Origin: Sphaerosporella brunnea
Lineage: Eukaryota; Ascomycota; Pezizomycetes; Pezizales; Pyronemataceae
DNA length: 64,000 nt
Direction: 5' to 3'
Assembly (NCBI GenBank): GCA_008704415.1
Contig: VXIS01000154.1
Coordinates: 41,604-105,603 of the forward strand
The position numbers and the translations under genes are program-made. The notes beneath the pieces were generated by a model. It did not search any database and had not been told where the DNA came from. It saw nothing but the letters and a program-made list of their open reading frames with translations. This document shows, piece after piece, positions 10,870-24,300 of the stretch (position 1 is its first letter; each line of letters starts with the position of its first letter).

Positions 10870-12316
10870 CTAATAACTCTTCGGCAGTCCTAACACCTTC
10901 TCACCAACATAATTCAACACCATCTCCCTGGAAACCGGGGCAATACGCGGAATCAAGCTCTCGCGCAAATATCGCTCCACATGGAACTCCTTGGCATAGC
11001 CCATGCCCCCCAGCGTCATAACCGCCCTCTCACACGCCCTAAAGCCCGCTTCCGCAGCTAGATACTTCGCCGTGTTTGCCGCCGCGCCAACGTCTTTGGC
11101 ACTGAGCTCCCCGTCACCCTCGCGCAGCCGGTCGTACAACGCGGCAGCGTGGTATGTGGCTAGCTTTGCCGCTTCCAGCTGCATGTAGCAGTCTGCAAGC
11201 CCATGCTGGATACTCTGGTTCGCGCCTATCGCGTGTCCAAACACTTTGCGCTCGCGCGAGTAGATGGTGGCTTTTTCGAGCGCCGCATACCCGAGCCCCA
11301 AGGCTTCGCCGGCCAAAAGACACCGCTCCGCGTTCATCCCGTGCAGGATCTGCCGGAAACCCGAGCCTTCTTCGCCAATCAGGCAGGAGGCGGGGACTTC
11401 GTAGTTGTCGAAGAACACTTCGTTTGCGCTTATGGCGCGCGCGCCGAGCTTTTGGATTGGCCGGAGAGAGAGCGAAGCGGATGTGAGGAGAGGGATGTAG
11501 AAGAGGCTGAGACATTGAGATGGGGGTGCGGAGGCGCTGGGCTGTGAGGTGCGTGCTAACAGTACCATATGGGAGGCGACGTCGGCGTTGGTGATCCAGA
11601 TCTTGCTGCCGGTTATACGGTAGGTGTCGCCTACCCGCTCGGCGCGTGTTGAGAGGGAGAGAGTGTCTAGGCCCGAGTTCGGCTCCGTGACGCCGAAACA
11701 GGTGCGGGTTTGGCCTGCAATTAGGGGCGCCAGCCATTGCGATTTTTGGGAGGGAGTCGCAAATTTATTGATGGGCTGTCCGTGGTGGGCGATGTCAGTG
11801 TGGAGGCGCTTCGAGGGAGGATGGACTTGCTTGCCTGCGTGGCGTAGATATTGGCGTGTACGGATTGGGCGCCCGCCATGCCCGCTCCGCTCCTGTGTGG
11901 CCGCCTCCGTTAGCTCTCTGCTCCATCGGAGGGCTTCCTCTGGTTATGTACTCGGAAATTGTTTGCAGCATCATTGTGGCTTCTGAGATCCCCAGACCGG
12001 CTCCACCCAGCTCTGGCGGAAGACATATCCCGATCCAACCATCTTTTGCTAGAGCGGAGTGGAGCTCAGATGGGTACTCTCCCGTCTCGTCATGTTCGGC
12101 CCAGTATTCCTGTCAATGGATTAGCTGAAGGATCTTTGATGGTGGGATTGGGATACTGACGTCCGGGAATTGCGCGCAGATCTTCCCAACTGCTTCCCGC
12201 ACTGTGAGTTGCGTTTCTGTGAAGTTCGTGGTGGCAATTAATGTGCTTAAGCACCTGCGCCGGACAAGCGGCCTCGGCGGCTTCTGGACGAGGTATCGTA
12301 GCGGTCGAAGAAACAT
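10870..12316 (-). CDS. Acyl-CoA dehydrogenase, probably mitochondrial
   Basis: Predicted minus-strand exons are 12161-12316, 11952-12109, 11835-11892 and 10870-11775, giving 425 aa, a normal length for the family. The N-terminus is Arg-rich (MFLRPLRYLVQK...RRRCLST), suggesting a mitochondrial presequence. Family landmarks are the central 'CFGVTEPNSGLDT' FAD/acyl-CoA motif, 'WITNADVASH', 'KLGARAISANEVFFDN' and the C-terminal 'GGMGYAKEFHVERYLRE'. It should oxidise an acyl-CoA to the trans-2-enoyl-CoA using FAD and pass electrons to ETF, in fatty-acid or branched-chain amino-acid breakdown; the exact substrate cannot be told. The third intron (11776-11834) begins with GC rather than GT. A CCTCGG hexamer, the core bound by fungal FarA/FarB regulators, lies upstream. 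Confidence 0.92.
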
Positions 12317-13617
12317 GTTGCCGTCCCTGATACGTATGTATACTGAGCTAGACCTGATATTGATATCGATAGATACTTATATACTCTAGGCGCGGATATC
12401 TAATGATTCTATCTACTAGATACATTAAGTACTTACTTTACTACCCTCGGATATCTAGATATATTGCACACCTTTAGTACCCAACTTCACCACGCTCTAC
12501 ACCACACATTTAAAAATTAAAAGCACGATATAGATCGATAGAGAATCATCGAAAGTATCATTCTATAGGCCCAGAAAAAAAAAATGGTTGTGGAAGGTGG
12601 TTGAAAGTGGGTCAATTTGGTCGATTTGTATGGGAGCCGGGTTTCACTTGTCGCCCCTCAAACTTGCCAAATACGGCAAGAAATAGCTTAGTAAACTCAC
12701 ATAATTACCATATCCGGTAACATGAGTGCGAGTGAAGAAACCAATCGCGTTACACTGAAAGCCATCAACACAGCCTCATTCACAACCCCCAAACTCGCCG
12801 AAAGCCCTTATTTTCCGGGCTTAGCTAATCAAGCCTGATGTCGCAGCGCTCCGGGACTAGGTGGCTAGCTAACAACTAGTCTGATGGCGTTGAATCACGG
12901 CTGCTCTACATATCCGCCGCTCCCGATCCCGAGCCATGGTGTTGAGTTTGGACGCGTCGGATTCAGTGATCCTGGTGCCACCCCACTCGGTCATGCACGT
13001 GAGAATTTGTGGCGTTTCTTCAAGATGATATCCTGGTTGCAGCGACGGTGAGTAATCTGTTCCATCCATCCAACGTGGGATGTGATGTTGACCGAACAGA
13101 TTACGAATGAAGAATAACTATCTCGCAGGGTAACCAGCCTCCCCTGCATTGTTCGCCTTGCTTGTACGAACTGTGTATTTTTGGAGATGATCCTCACGCA
13201 GGCATGATGCACTCCTTCCTTTGCTGTATCGGCGACAACTGCCTTCTGGTGGCCGTTCATTGTTGTTGTTTGATATTCGTCGGTTTGTGCGTCGTTGCTT
13301 AAAGAAAGAAAGCGCAACAGCTCCGGTACACGGTGAAATGGGCCGTAAGAGAAATACATAGATGATAGATAGAATGCAAAATTCAAGCTCCTCAACTCTG
13401 TTCACTGTCTCTCTCTCTCTCTCCCTCCCCATCATCCACAGCCCCCCCCCCCCCCCACTCTCTATACTGCGGCCTCTTCAGCTGCACGCCTTGCAGGGAT
13501 CCACAGCTACCAACTAAACTAACAAAAGTCTTCATACTAAGAACTCTCTGAAACTGAAAACCCCAGTGCGCTGGACCCCCCATTCCAGAGAAGACCCACC
13601 CCATCATACATATCATC
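12317..13617. other. Divergent intergenic region between acyl-CoA dehydrogenase and Nma111 genes
   Basis: This 1.3-kb interval contains no convincing gene. The part next to the dehydrogenase is AT-rich with repeated gatatc/atctag words (12340-12480). The part before Nma111 has a CT dinucleotide run (about 13407-13425) and a C run (about 13442-13456), typical of fungal 5' leaders. Confidence 0.5.
12445..12450. promoter_or_regulatory. Possible fatty-acid response element (CCTCGG)
   Basis: CCTCGG is the core hexamer bound by the fatty-acid regulators FarA/FarB in Aspergillus. It lies about 130 bp upstream of the acyl-CoA dehydrogenase start. A hexamer occurs often by chance, so the claim rests mainly on position and gene type. 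Confidence 0.3.
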
Positions 13618-16600
13618 ATGGAATTGAACGGAGCGGCAGCAGGAGCAGCACAGCCAGCTGAATTTGCCAGTCCCAGACGGAATCACCCCGCAGCGTCTTC
13701 CTCCTCCTCGCAAAAGCGAAAACACTCGGGGTCGCCGGCAAACATCAAAGACAGCCGTCCTTCGAAACATATGCGCGAGAACGACGCCTATTCTGATGAG
13801 GACAGCGAGATCGGCATGATGGAGGCCGCTACCACACCTGACCCACACTCTTCCGCCGCCCTCACCTACACCGATTTACCCTTGCTCGGCATGATGGAGC
13901 AGCAAGAACGACTCTCACTTCCTCCCGCCGCCGCCGTCGCCGATTCGGCCGAATGGCAGCGCACCATCGAGTCCGTGGTCCGCAACGTCGTGTCCATTCG
14001 CTTCTGCCAGACTTGCTCCTTCGACACCGATTCCGCCATTACGAGTGAAGCGACTGGCTTCGTCGTAGATGCCGAGAGGGGTTACATCCTGACCAACCGT
14101 CACGTCGTGTGCGCGGGCCCTTTCTGGGGATACTGCGTGTTTGACAATCACGAGGAGGTACGCGTTCACATTTCTCGCTATCGTCGAGACTCACCCCCGC
14201 GCTTCCCAGGTGACTCGACTACTAACTCGCATCCACACAGTGCGATGTTCATCCCGTCTATCGAGACCCCATCCACGACTTCGGTATTCTACGGTTCAAC
14301 CCAAAGGATATTAAGTACATGCCCGTTGCAGCATTAACCCTGAGACCGGATCTTGCTAAGGTTGGCGCCGAGATTCGCGTGGTGGGTAACGACGCGGGAG
14401 AGAAGCTCAGTATCTTGTCCGGTGTCATTAGCCGGGTGGATCGAAACGCGCCAGACTACGGCGAAGGCTACAACGACTTCAACACCAACTACATCCAGGC
14501 TGCGGCATCTGCTAGCGGTGGTAGTTCGGGTAGTCCTGTCGTCAACATCGATGGCTATGCGGTGGCTCTGCAAGCTGGTGGCAGCACGGAGGCCGCGACA
14601 GACTACTTCTTGCCTCTCGATAGGCCACTGCGCGCTCTCCAGTGCATTCAGGCTGGGAAGCCCGTCACCCGCGGTACGATCCAGACGCAGTGGCTGACTA
14701 AGCCCTTCGACGAGTGTCGCCGGCTGGGATTGACGCCCGAGTGGGAGGATATTGTGCGGAAGGGGTTCCCCAAGGAGGTTGGGATGCTGGTTGCAGAGAC
14801 TATTCTGCCGGAGGGCCCTGCGTACGAACACATCGAGGAGGGTGACATTTTGCTCAAGGTCAACGGCGAGCTTCTTACCAAGTTCGTCAGATTAGACGAG
14901 ATCCTCGATGAGTCCGTTGGTAAGCCGGTGAAGCTGTTGATTTCACGAGGCGGAGCAGACGTCGAGATAGAGCTCATTGTTGGCGACTTGCACGCCATCA
15001 CCCCCGATCGGTTCTTGACCGTTGCTGGCGCTGCTTTCCACGACCTCTCGTACCAGGCTGCCAGGCTCTATGCGATCGCCGTCAGGGGAGTTTACGTCTG
15101 CGAACCGGCTGGCTCTTTCAGATTCGATGGTATGGACAAAGGCTGGATCGTTGAGTCTGTTGACAACCGGAAGACGCCCAATCTCAATGACTTCATCGAG
15201 GTTGTGAGGACTATTCCGGATCGTGCGAGAATCGTGGTGACCTACCGTCACTTGCGCGATCTGCACACTATGCACACATCAATTGTGCACATTGACCGGC
15301 ATTGGACCAGTAAGATGAGGATGGCCATCCGGAACGGTAAGCTCGCACCCTGCGCATGATAATTGCAATCTCAGAATTAATCCCCACAGATGCTACTGGA
15401 TTATGGGACTACCAGGATCTCGGCGATCCTCTCCCACCGGCGCCTGTGCTTCCGAAGAAAGCACAGTTCATCCGGCTGGACCATGTTAGCCAGCCATGTG
15501 CGTCAGACTTGGTTCGGTGCTTCGTTCGGATATCTTGCTCTATGCCACTGAAGCTGGACGGATTCCCGAAATCTAAGAAGGTAAGTTCACACACCCTCTA
15601 CCGCTCGGAACCTCCGCTGATTTATCCAGACTGGCTTTGGTCTCGTTGTTGATGCGGAAAAAGGACTGGTGGTTGTGTCGAGGGCTATTGTGCCTTACGA
15701 TTTGTGCGATGTGTCTGTCGCCATCGCCGAGTCTGTAATTGTAGAGGGCAAAGTGCTGTTCTTGCATCCCCTGCAGAATTATGCCGTCGTGCAGTATGAC
15801 CCGACATTGGTGCAAGCCCCGATTCAGTCCGCCAGACTTAGTGAAGAGCCTATGAGACAAGGTCCGCTACAGTGATTTCCCTTTTCGTCAAATACTTACG
15901 TTTGTAGGATCTGAGACTATCTTCTTGGGATTCAACCAAAACCTGCGAGTTGTGGTTGCTAAGACGACGGTTACCGACATCACGACTGTTGCTGTTCCGG
16001 CAAACTCGACTGCTCCTCGCTACCGTGCTATCAACATCGATGCGATCACTGTCGACACTAGCCTTAGCAGCCAGTGCGGCAGTGGTGTACTTGCAGATGA
16101 GGACGGCACCGTTCGCGCTCTCTGGCTTACGTATCTAGGCGAACGCGGCCATGGCGGCAAGGACGTCGAGTACCATCTGGGTTTGGCTACGCCTTCAGTT
16201 CTCCCCATAATTCGGCAAATTCAGAACGGCATAATCCCCAAGCTAAGGTACCTGAACGTAGAGCTGCACCTGGTTCACATGAGCCAAGTGCGCATTATGG
16301 GAGCGTCCGAGGAATGGATCCGAAAGGTGGAAGATGACAACCCCGAGCGTCACCAGTTGTTCATTGTCCGCAAGGTGGAGTGCGGGCATCCGCAGGTACT
16401 GCAGGAAGGAGATTTGATCCTTAGCATCAACGGCAAGATCATGACTCGCATCACCGATCTCGATGTCATGTACGATCACGAAGAGTTGGACATGGTTATA
16501 GTGCGGCAATGCCAGGAGATGCGGTTGAGGGTTCCCACCGTTCCTACTGACGACCTGGAAACCGACCGCGTGGTCATCTTCTGTGGCGCTGTTCTTCACC

Positions 16601-17023
16601 GCCCCCACCACGCTGTTCGTCAGCAGATATCCAAAATGCACTCGGAGATCTATGTATGTGCGAGAACTAGAGGTTCTCCAGCATTCCAGTACCAGCTTGT
16701 TCCTACGAATTTCATCCTCGCGGTTAATGGTGTTAAAACACCGGATCTCGACAGCTTCCTTGCGGAGACCACCAAGATTCCGGATAATACGTACTTCCGG
16801 CTTAAGGTCATCACGTTCGATAACGTGCCATTCGTCATTTCCATCAAGAAAAACGAACACTACGTAGGTTTCCAGAGGTTGCCGTGCGATCATGTGGCTA
16901 TGCTAACAGTGAATACAGTTCCCGACTATGGAGTTCATCAAGCAGGGTGACACCTGGAAGCGGCAGACATATCATGGGAAGTCGCCACATGATGGTGTGC
17001 CCCCAGAACTTTCCGACAACTAA
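13618..17023 (+). CDS. Nma111-like nuclear HtrA-family serine protease
   Basis: Predicted exons are 13618-14157, 14241-15336, 15390-15580, 15630-15861, 15908-16863 and 16919-17023, giving 1039 aa, close to the family's usual ~1000. All junctions keep frame; the first joins DNHEE to CDVHP. The trypsin-like triad is visible as His162 (TNRHVV), Asp193 (IHDFG) and Ser276 (GGSSGSP). PDZ-like segments follow, then a second, degenerate protease-like half. A basic N-terminal stretch near residues 33-35 (KRK) could be a nuclear signal. Yeast Nma111 is a nuclear HtrA/Omi relative linked to apoptosis-like death (it cleaves the IAP-like Bir1) and to lipid homeostasis. The INCENP-like gene 4 kb downstream encodes a partner of Bir1 in the passenger complex, probably a chance proximity. 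Confidence 0.94.
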
Positions 17024-17473
17024 ACGTGCTTTTATACCTCTATCGCACTTGTACATTCTTTCTTTCCCTGGAGCTGACAATTCAATTCTCTTGCAGGATT
17101 GGAATCTAATATCCTGGTAGAGAGCACGGATGAGGGGGCAGGCTATGACTGAGTTCTTCTTGCATGTCAGCGAATACCTGGTTGTAATGTTGCTAGACGT
17201 TCGCAGAAGGTGTAAAAGGCTGTTTTGTGAATTGGGAGTGCACATCGCTTCTGCGTTGGTTTTGAAGTTTGTATTTGCTCAAAGTGTATCTTTGGACCTT
17301 TTGTGGATGTGGTCAACAGATCTGCGTTGGTAAATGAATTCGCAATCTGATTGTTCTGTCAATTTCGCGGGCGGTGGACAGTGGACACCGGGTGCAACTT
17401 AATCATAGATGCTCATTCGGAACCATCCCACCATGCGGCTCAAATCTGCCCCACTTCGATCCCCGCAAGCCTC

Positions 17474-17480
17474 GAGTCAC
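17474..17480 (-). promoter_or_regulatory. Gcn4/CPC1-type response element (TGACTC, reverse orientation)
   Basis: GAGTCAC on the plus strand reads GTGACTC on the minus strand and contains the TGACTC core bound by the general amino-acid control activators Gcn4, CPC1 and CpcA. It lies about 100 bp upstream of the HIS5-like start codon, paired with a second site 6 bp away. Confidence 0.6.
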
Positions 17481-17485
17481 CACCG

Positions 17486-17492
17486 TGACTCA
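17486..17492 (+). promoter_or_regulatory. Gcn4/CPC1-type response element (TGACTCA)
   Basis: TGACTCA is the full consensus for Gcn4 and its filamentous-fungal orthologues. It lies 87 bp upstream of the start codon of histidinol-phosphate aminotransferase, a classic target of cross-pathway amino-acid control. The second, inverted copy at 17474-17480 strengthens the call. Confidence 0.72.
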
Positions 17493-17578
17493 GGGACATC
17501 AGCACTCCATAAAACCTTTCTTCTCCCACCTACTCAATTGATACCCCGCCCAACTTTCCTCCAGCAATTGACACCGCA

Positions 17579-18822
17579 ATGTCCGCCTTCAACCTCCAAA
17601 CCTGCGCGCGCCCCAACATCCTGCAGCTGGTACCGTACCGGTGTGCCCGGGAGTCAGTTTTCCACTTTACGCAGCAGGAGCAAGCATTGAACCTAACGAG
17701 CCATCCGTAAATAGTGACTACAAAGATGACGGCACGAACATTCTGCTTGATGCAAACGAGAACGCTTTTGGACCTTCGCTTCCGTCGGAGGTTTACAACG
17801 GCACTCTCCACCGCTACCCCGACCCCCACCAGATCGCGCTCAAGGAGAAGTTCTGTGATCTGCGGAACGTTCCTTGTCCCGGCCCTGTGTCGCCTCCCAA
17901 GCCGCTTGCCCCCGAGAACTTGTTTCTCGGTGTCGGAAGTGACGAGTGCATTGATGCCCTGCTCCGCGCGTTCTGCGTCCCCGGAAAGGAGGGCATCTTG
18001 ACTTGTCCCCCGACTTACGGCATGTACTCTGTCTCGGCACAGGTCAACGACGTGGCGGTCGTGCCCCACCCGTTGACTGCTGAGTTCGATGTGGACGTGG
18101 AGGGAATTGCAGAGATTCTTGCGGGGCCCAAGGGGAAGGAGATCAAGCTTGTGTACATCTGCTCCCCAGGCAACCCCACGGGAAAACTCGTCTCCCCGCT
18201 TGCGGTCAAGGCGCTGCTAGAGCAACCCACGTGGAATGGCGTCGTCGTCGTTGATGAGGCTTACATCGATTTCTCGCCTGAGGGATCGTCAATTGCGCCG
18301 TGGGTCACCGCGTTCCCGAATCTTGTCGTTATGCAGACGCTCTCTAAGGCGTTTGGTTTGGCTGCTATCCGGGTCGGCGTTTCCTTCACCAGCCCGGAAA
18401 TCGCGACCATTTTGAATAGCTTGAAGGCGCCGTACAGTATTTCTTCGCCCACGTCGTCGTTGGCTACAGCCGCGCTGGGAAGTGGGGGCTTGAAGGTCCA
18501 GGCCGAGAAGATGGTCAAGATTGTGAGCGAGAGGGAGAGGCTGGTTAAGGAGTTGCCCAAGATTGAGGGCGTCGGAAAGTTCCTTGGAGGCTTCGATGCT
18601 AACTTTTTGCTCGTGGAGATGCTGGATAAGAGTGGCAACCCGAGCAATGAGGTCGCTCTTAGGGTGTATAAGCAGCTAGCTGAGACTAGGGGCGTAGTGG
18701 TGCGCTTCAGAGGAAAAGAGAGGGGCTGCAATGGCTGCTTGCGTATCACGGTAGGAACGGAGCAGGAGAACTCAACTATGCTGGAGCGGTTGAAGGAAGT
18801 GCTCGCTGAGGCGAGGAAGTAG
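17579..18822 (+). CDS. HIS5: Histidinol-phosphate aminotransferase
   Basis: Predicted exons are 17579-17652 and 17715-18822, giving 393 aa. The intron (GTCAGT...AAATAG, with branch site CTAAC) joins YRCAR to DDYKDDGTN, matching the usual 'PYRCARDDY' of fungal orthologues. It is a PLP-dependent class I/II aminotransferase converting imidazole acetol phosphate and glutamate to histidinol phosphate in histidine biosynthesis. Visible family features are 'LDANENAFGPS', 'HRYPDPHQ', 'CSPGNPTGK', 'VVDEAYIDF' and the PLP lysine at about residue 236 in 'TLSKAFGLAAIRVG'. Two Gcn4-type sites upstream indicate amino-acid starvation control. Confidence 0.95.
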
Positions 18823-19041
18823 AATATCCCCGAATAGATAGATGGATAGATCGAGCGTTGTTTATAAAAAGCGGATTGCAATCGATTCTTAGATCCTGTC
18901 CTGATCATGAACTTGTCACTTCACATGCTCAGCAGCAGCAGAGTTCCTTGGCGTGCGCCTGCCCCACTACCCCACCAAAAAACTTAAACTTCGCAATACC
19001 AACTGCAACCTCCCACAAACACTCCTCAAGCGCTGCACACA

Positions 19042-20690
<1,649 letters not shown>

Positions 20691-21345
20691 TCTATCCGTC
20701 CATCTACTTACATGGTATCCATACCAAAAAGTTTTCTTTAGGATAATAGAGGAGCGTGGGGTTCTTAACTTTTGAGCATCCCCAATAGAAGCCCGCTTGT
20801 ACAGCACAGTGAGAAAAAAAATCATGATCAAAACAAAGCCTCCAGGACAGCCGACGATGTGCTCTATGGCGGGCGAGTCTATCCTCACCGCCGACCACCC
20901 CGCTGTTGCAGGGAAGGCGGAACATTGAGTTGAGCTCTGCACTTGAAGCGTCGGGTTGATGCACTGTGTATCACTCGGTACTAAATTCTGCTTTCATCTC
21001 AAACTGCGCCAAGAGCCGAAAGCGTTGTTTGCTGGGGACCCCTGCCACAATGACCGAGCCGCTTCCCGGCCATCAAAACAACTGCCACGCCCGCGTTGGC
21101 TCACAACAACTTCGACAACCACCCCCGACAACCAACCAATCACCAACCGCTACGGAGCGCGAGAGAGGAAAAGCGAGAGATTCCCGACTTCTCTCCGCTT
21201 CAAAGCGACACCCTGCTGTCGATACGGCATCAATCACTCACTGGCGCGTTCCCCTGTTTTGGTTGCAACAAGGAACCCGTGTTTGTTTTGATTTGCTTTG
21301 CGGCAACAACAACAACAACACGAACAACAATCGTCCATCACGATC
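20691..21345. other. Intergenic region before the INCENP-like gene
   Basis: This 655-bp gap holds the 3' end of the PRMT3-type gene and the leader of the INCENP-like gene. A CAA repeat lies at about 21303-21320, just before the start codon. No additional gene is supported. Confidence 0.55.
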
Positions 21346-24300
21346 ATGTCCCACAAAGTCGCCGCCGTGGGCTCGCTCGTCTGGCTTTCCAAAGAACGCA
21401 GCGCTATCCAGCAGCTCGAGGAACAGGATGTGGAAGACATCGCTTTCGCTGTCCGGACGGACATGGACTGGTTGAACGAGCACATGGCTAACATATTCGA
21501 ACGCAATATATTGTACGCGATGCTCCCGATCCGAGGCGCCTGTTCGCTGATTGTTGGTCTAGTGATATGGCCGAGTTGATGAAAACCCCTGGACGTCTAC
21601 GGGGAAGGACGCCAGGAAAGACTCCGCGTACTGTGCGCAGACCGATCGCGAGGCCTGATGAGGTGTGTAGAAGTGCTGCTCGAGCTTTCCTCCACTGGGC
21701 TAACGCGCCGCTGTGACTTTGTGTAGCCGTCAAACGATATCTTCACTGCGGCTGCTAAAACTCCTGCTCCTACTCGATCCCCGAAGGTGATTGCGCAGGC
21801 ATCTGCTGCTAAGCAGAGCACACCACCGCCCCCATCTCAACCGCACTTCCTACCTTTTAACTCGCCCCAGTTGCAAACGCCGGCCCAGCCCCCACCGTCG
21901 AGAAGTCCAGTTAAAACATCGCCGCGGAAGCAGCCAAGCCAGCCAAAGATTGACACTTCCTTCAGTCCGATCAAGGAACTTGCTGTGCTGTCACCTCCCC
22001 CGGCCGAACGCATTGCACAACCAAACTTCGCCGATAGTGGGTTCTTTACATCTTCCAACGCGAACTCACAGGTTGATGCCTTCCCAGGAGAATCCCTAGG
22101 GCTTCGCGGATCTATCGGCCCCCGGACTCCTCTCAGTGCGAGAAGACAGAGTCGCCGAGAGGGACAATCCTCCGATGGCAATTCTAGGAATCCTTTCAGC
22201 AGCGCAAAGGAGGAGACATCTTTCCAGCCATCCTCACCTATCGAGGCAGTTGCACTTCTTGGAGACGACGATGCTGAACCGGAAAAGCAAGAACACCAGG
22301 AGCCAGAGGGGCCACATGTGGAAGAGCAAGAGCAAGCTCAAGTACAAGTGCCGAAAGAGCAGCACGAACCACCCCACGAATCATCAATAAAGTCTCCCAT
22401 CAAGTCACCTCTCAAGAATGTCCAAGACGCCGTTCCTGAACCTCGCCGCTCTGGCCGTTTAGCTGCTATCGCTGTGGAACAAAGCCCGGGGGTATCTCCC
22501 GTAGGGGAATTCATTGTCCCTGCGTCTCCGCTTAAGGTCATGACTGAGGCGTTGATGGTTACTGAAGACGAGCCCGTGCCAGAGGCTCCCGCGGATTATC
22601 CAGCACTACCTGAAGCAGAGCCGGAGCCAGAAGAGGCTCTTGCCCCCGAGGATTCCACTGCAGTTGGCGACACTTCTTTGGCTACCACTGGCATCGATAC
22701 ATTGTTCACTACTGCTCGACCTAAATCTCCTGAGTTGCCACCTTCCCCGGAGGTCCCTATGTTGCGGAAGAACAGCATGAACTTTGCTTCATTGCCGGCG
22801 AGAGAGCCCCTGACGAATAAGAAGAAGAGCAGTGGTGCCAAGGTATTCCGGGAGAGCCAGCTGGATCAATTGAAGCAGGGCGATTCGCAGAGACCAAGCT
22901 GGATGAAGAAGAGTAATGGAAAGAGCCTGGGTGGAAGTTCAAGGCCCATTTCAGAACCTGCGGAGGAAGAGGAGAAAGTGGTGGGGGAGAACGGGAACGG
23001 GGAGGAGCCCGAGCGTCCAAGGACTGGCGACAAGCGGAAAAGCGAGGGTACATCCTCTAGATGGCAGAAACTATCTAGGTCAGAAGATATGGTTGGTACC
23101 GAAGTAATAGAGACAGTCAAGGTTCCCACAAAAGGAGGCGACGACGGCGATTCAGATGCAGAGTTGCGACTTCACAACAAGACCTCTACGCAGAGGCTTC
23201 ACGACAAGATCCAACAGCTCGGGAAGCTCAATGCTCGCACAGTCCGTTCCTTCCCTGCGCCGGCGCAACAGTCTAATATTGGGTACCCCGACCTTTCCCT
23301 ACAGGAACAGGAGGATTCCAGCGCTGTTGCACCTAAGACGCCAGCGCGGCCACAAGAACAGAGCGCTGCGATGGACATTGATGAAGACTCGCCGATAATT
23401 GAGGGTACTATCCGAGTGATGCCGCAACTCACTCGCAGCAAGACAGAGGGAACGTTGGGCAACATCCCCGTTGAAGAGACTGAGAAACGGGACTCTCCTT
23501 ACAGACCGACGCCAATCAAGAACCGACCAGTGCGAGCTGGATCTGTCCGTAGTATTGACACCAGCATTTTTGAAAAGTCCGTTGCAACCTTTCAATCTCC
23601 TCGCAATGTTGCAAGTCCGCCGTCGCCATTAAAAACCGTCAAATACGCATCCATCAACGATATCCCCCAGTTTGCCGCCAACAAATCGCTTTCTCCGAAG
23701 AAGACGCCTTCAGCAGACACTGCGCTGTCCGCCGTCAAGGCTCATACTTCTACAATGATCCAGAAAGCGAAGGAGATGTGGATGAAGAGTTCCGCTACGA
23801 GTGAGTCTGCTAGGATCGAGGGCATGACTAGTCCTCCACCCCTCAGGAAATGGCAAGGCGCAGAGTCCCTGCAAGATGTCTTCAAGAAGGATGAGCTTGT
23901 CCGTGTCCCGGAGCCACCGAAGCCCCGTGAAGATTTGTATCCTGATCTTGGATCCGTCTTGTCTAGTGGAGGTAAAGGCAAGGAGAAGGAAATGCTCGTG
24001 GCTCCTCTTTCGCCCGCAATGCAAACACTCAAGGAAGGGAGAGTGACCCGGAGCTCGCGCTCCAGAGTTGAAGAACCCGCAGAAGCAACGCCTACTCCTT
24101 TTGCTCCTCTTGTGATCCCTCCCATGACCCCCAAGGCCGTGGAGACTGAGATCAGGGCTAAACCTGCCTCTTTTGGACGACAAACACGCAGCTCAAAGCC
24201 CCAGGAGGATCAGCAGAAGGCTTTTGAACCGCAGCCTGCCCCACCGCCAGCTCCTAAGGCCAAGAAGAGCTTCCCTGACGCCGAGGCCGAATTAAAGGCC

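Larger units (their letters stand above)
17024..17578. other. Intergenic region between Nma111 and HIS5-like genes
   Basis: This 555-bp gap serves as the terminator region of Nma111 and the promoter of the HIS5-like gene. The promoter part holds two Gcn4/CPC1-type sites (listed separately). An ATG at 17409 opens a frame overlapping the HIS5 start; it would matter only if transcription began upstream of it. Confidence 0.55.
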
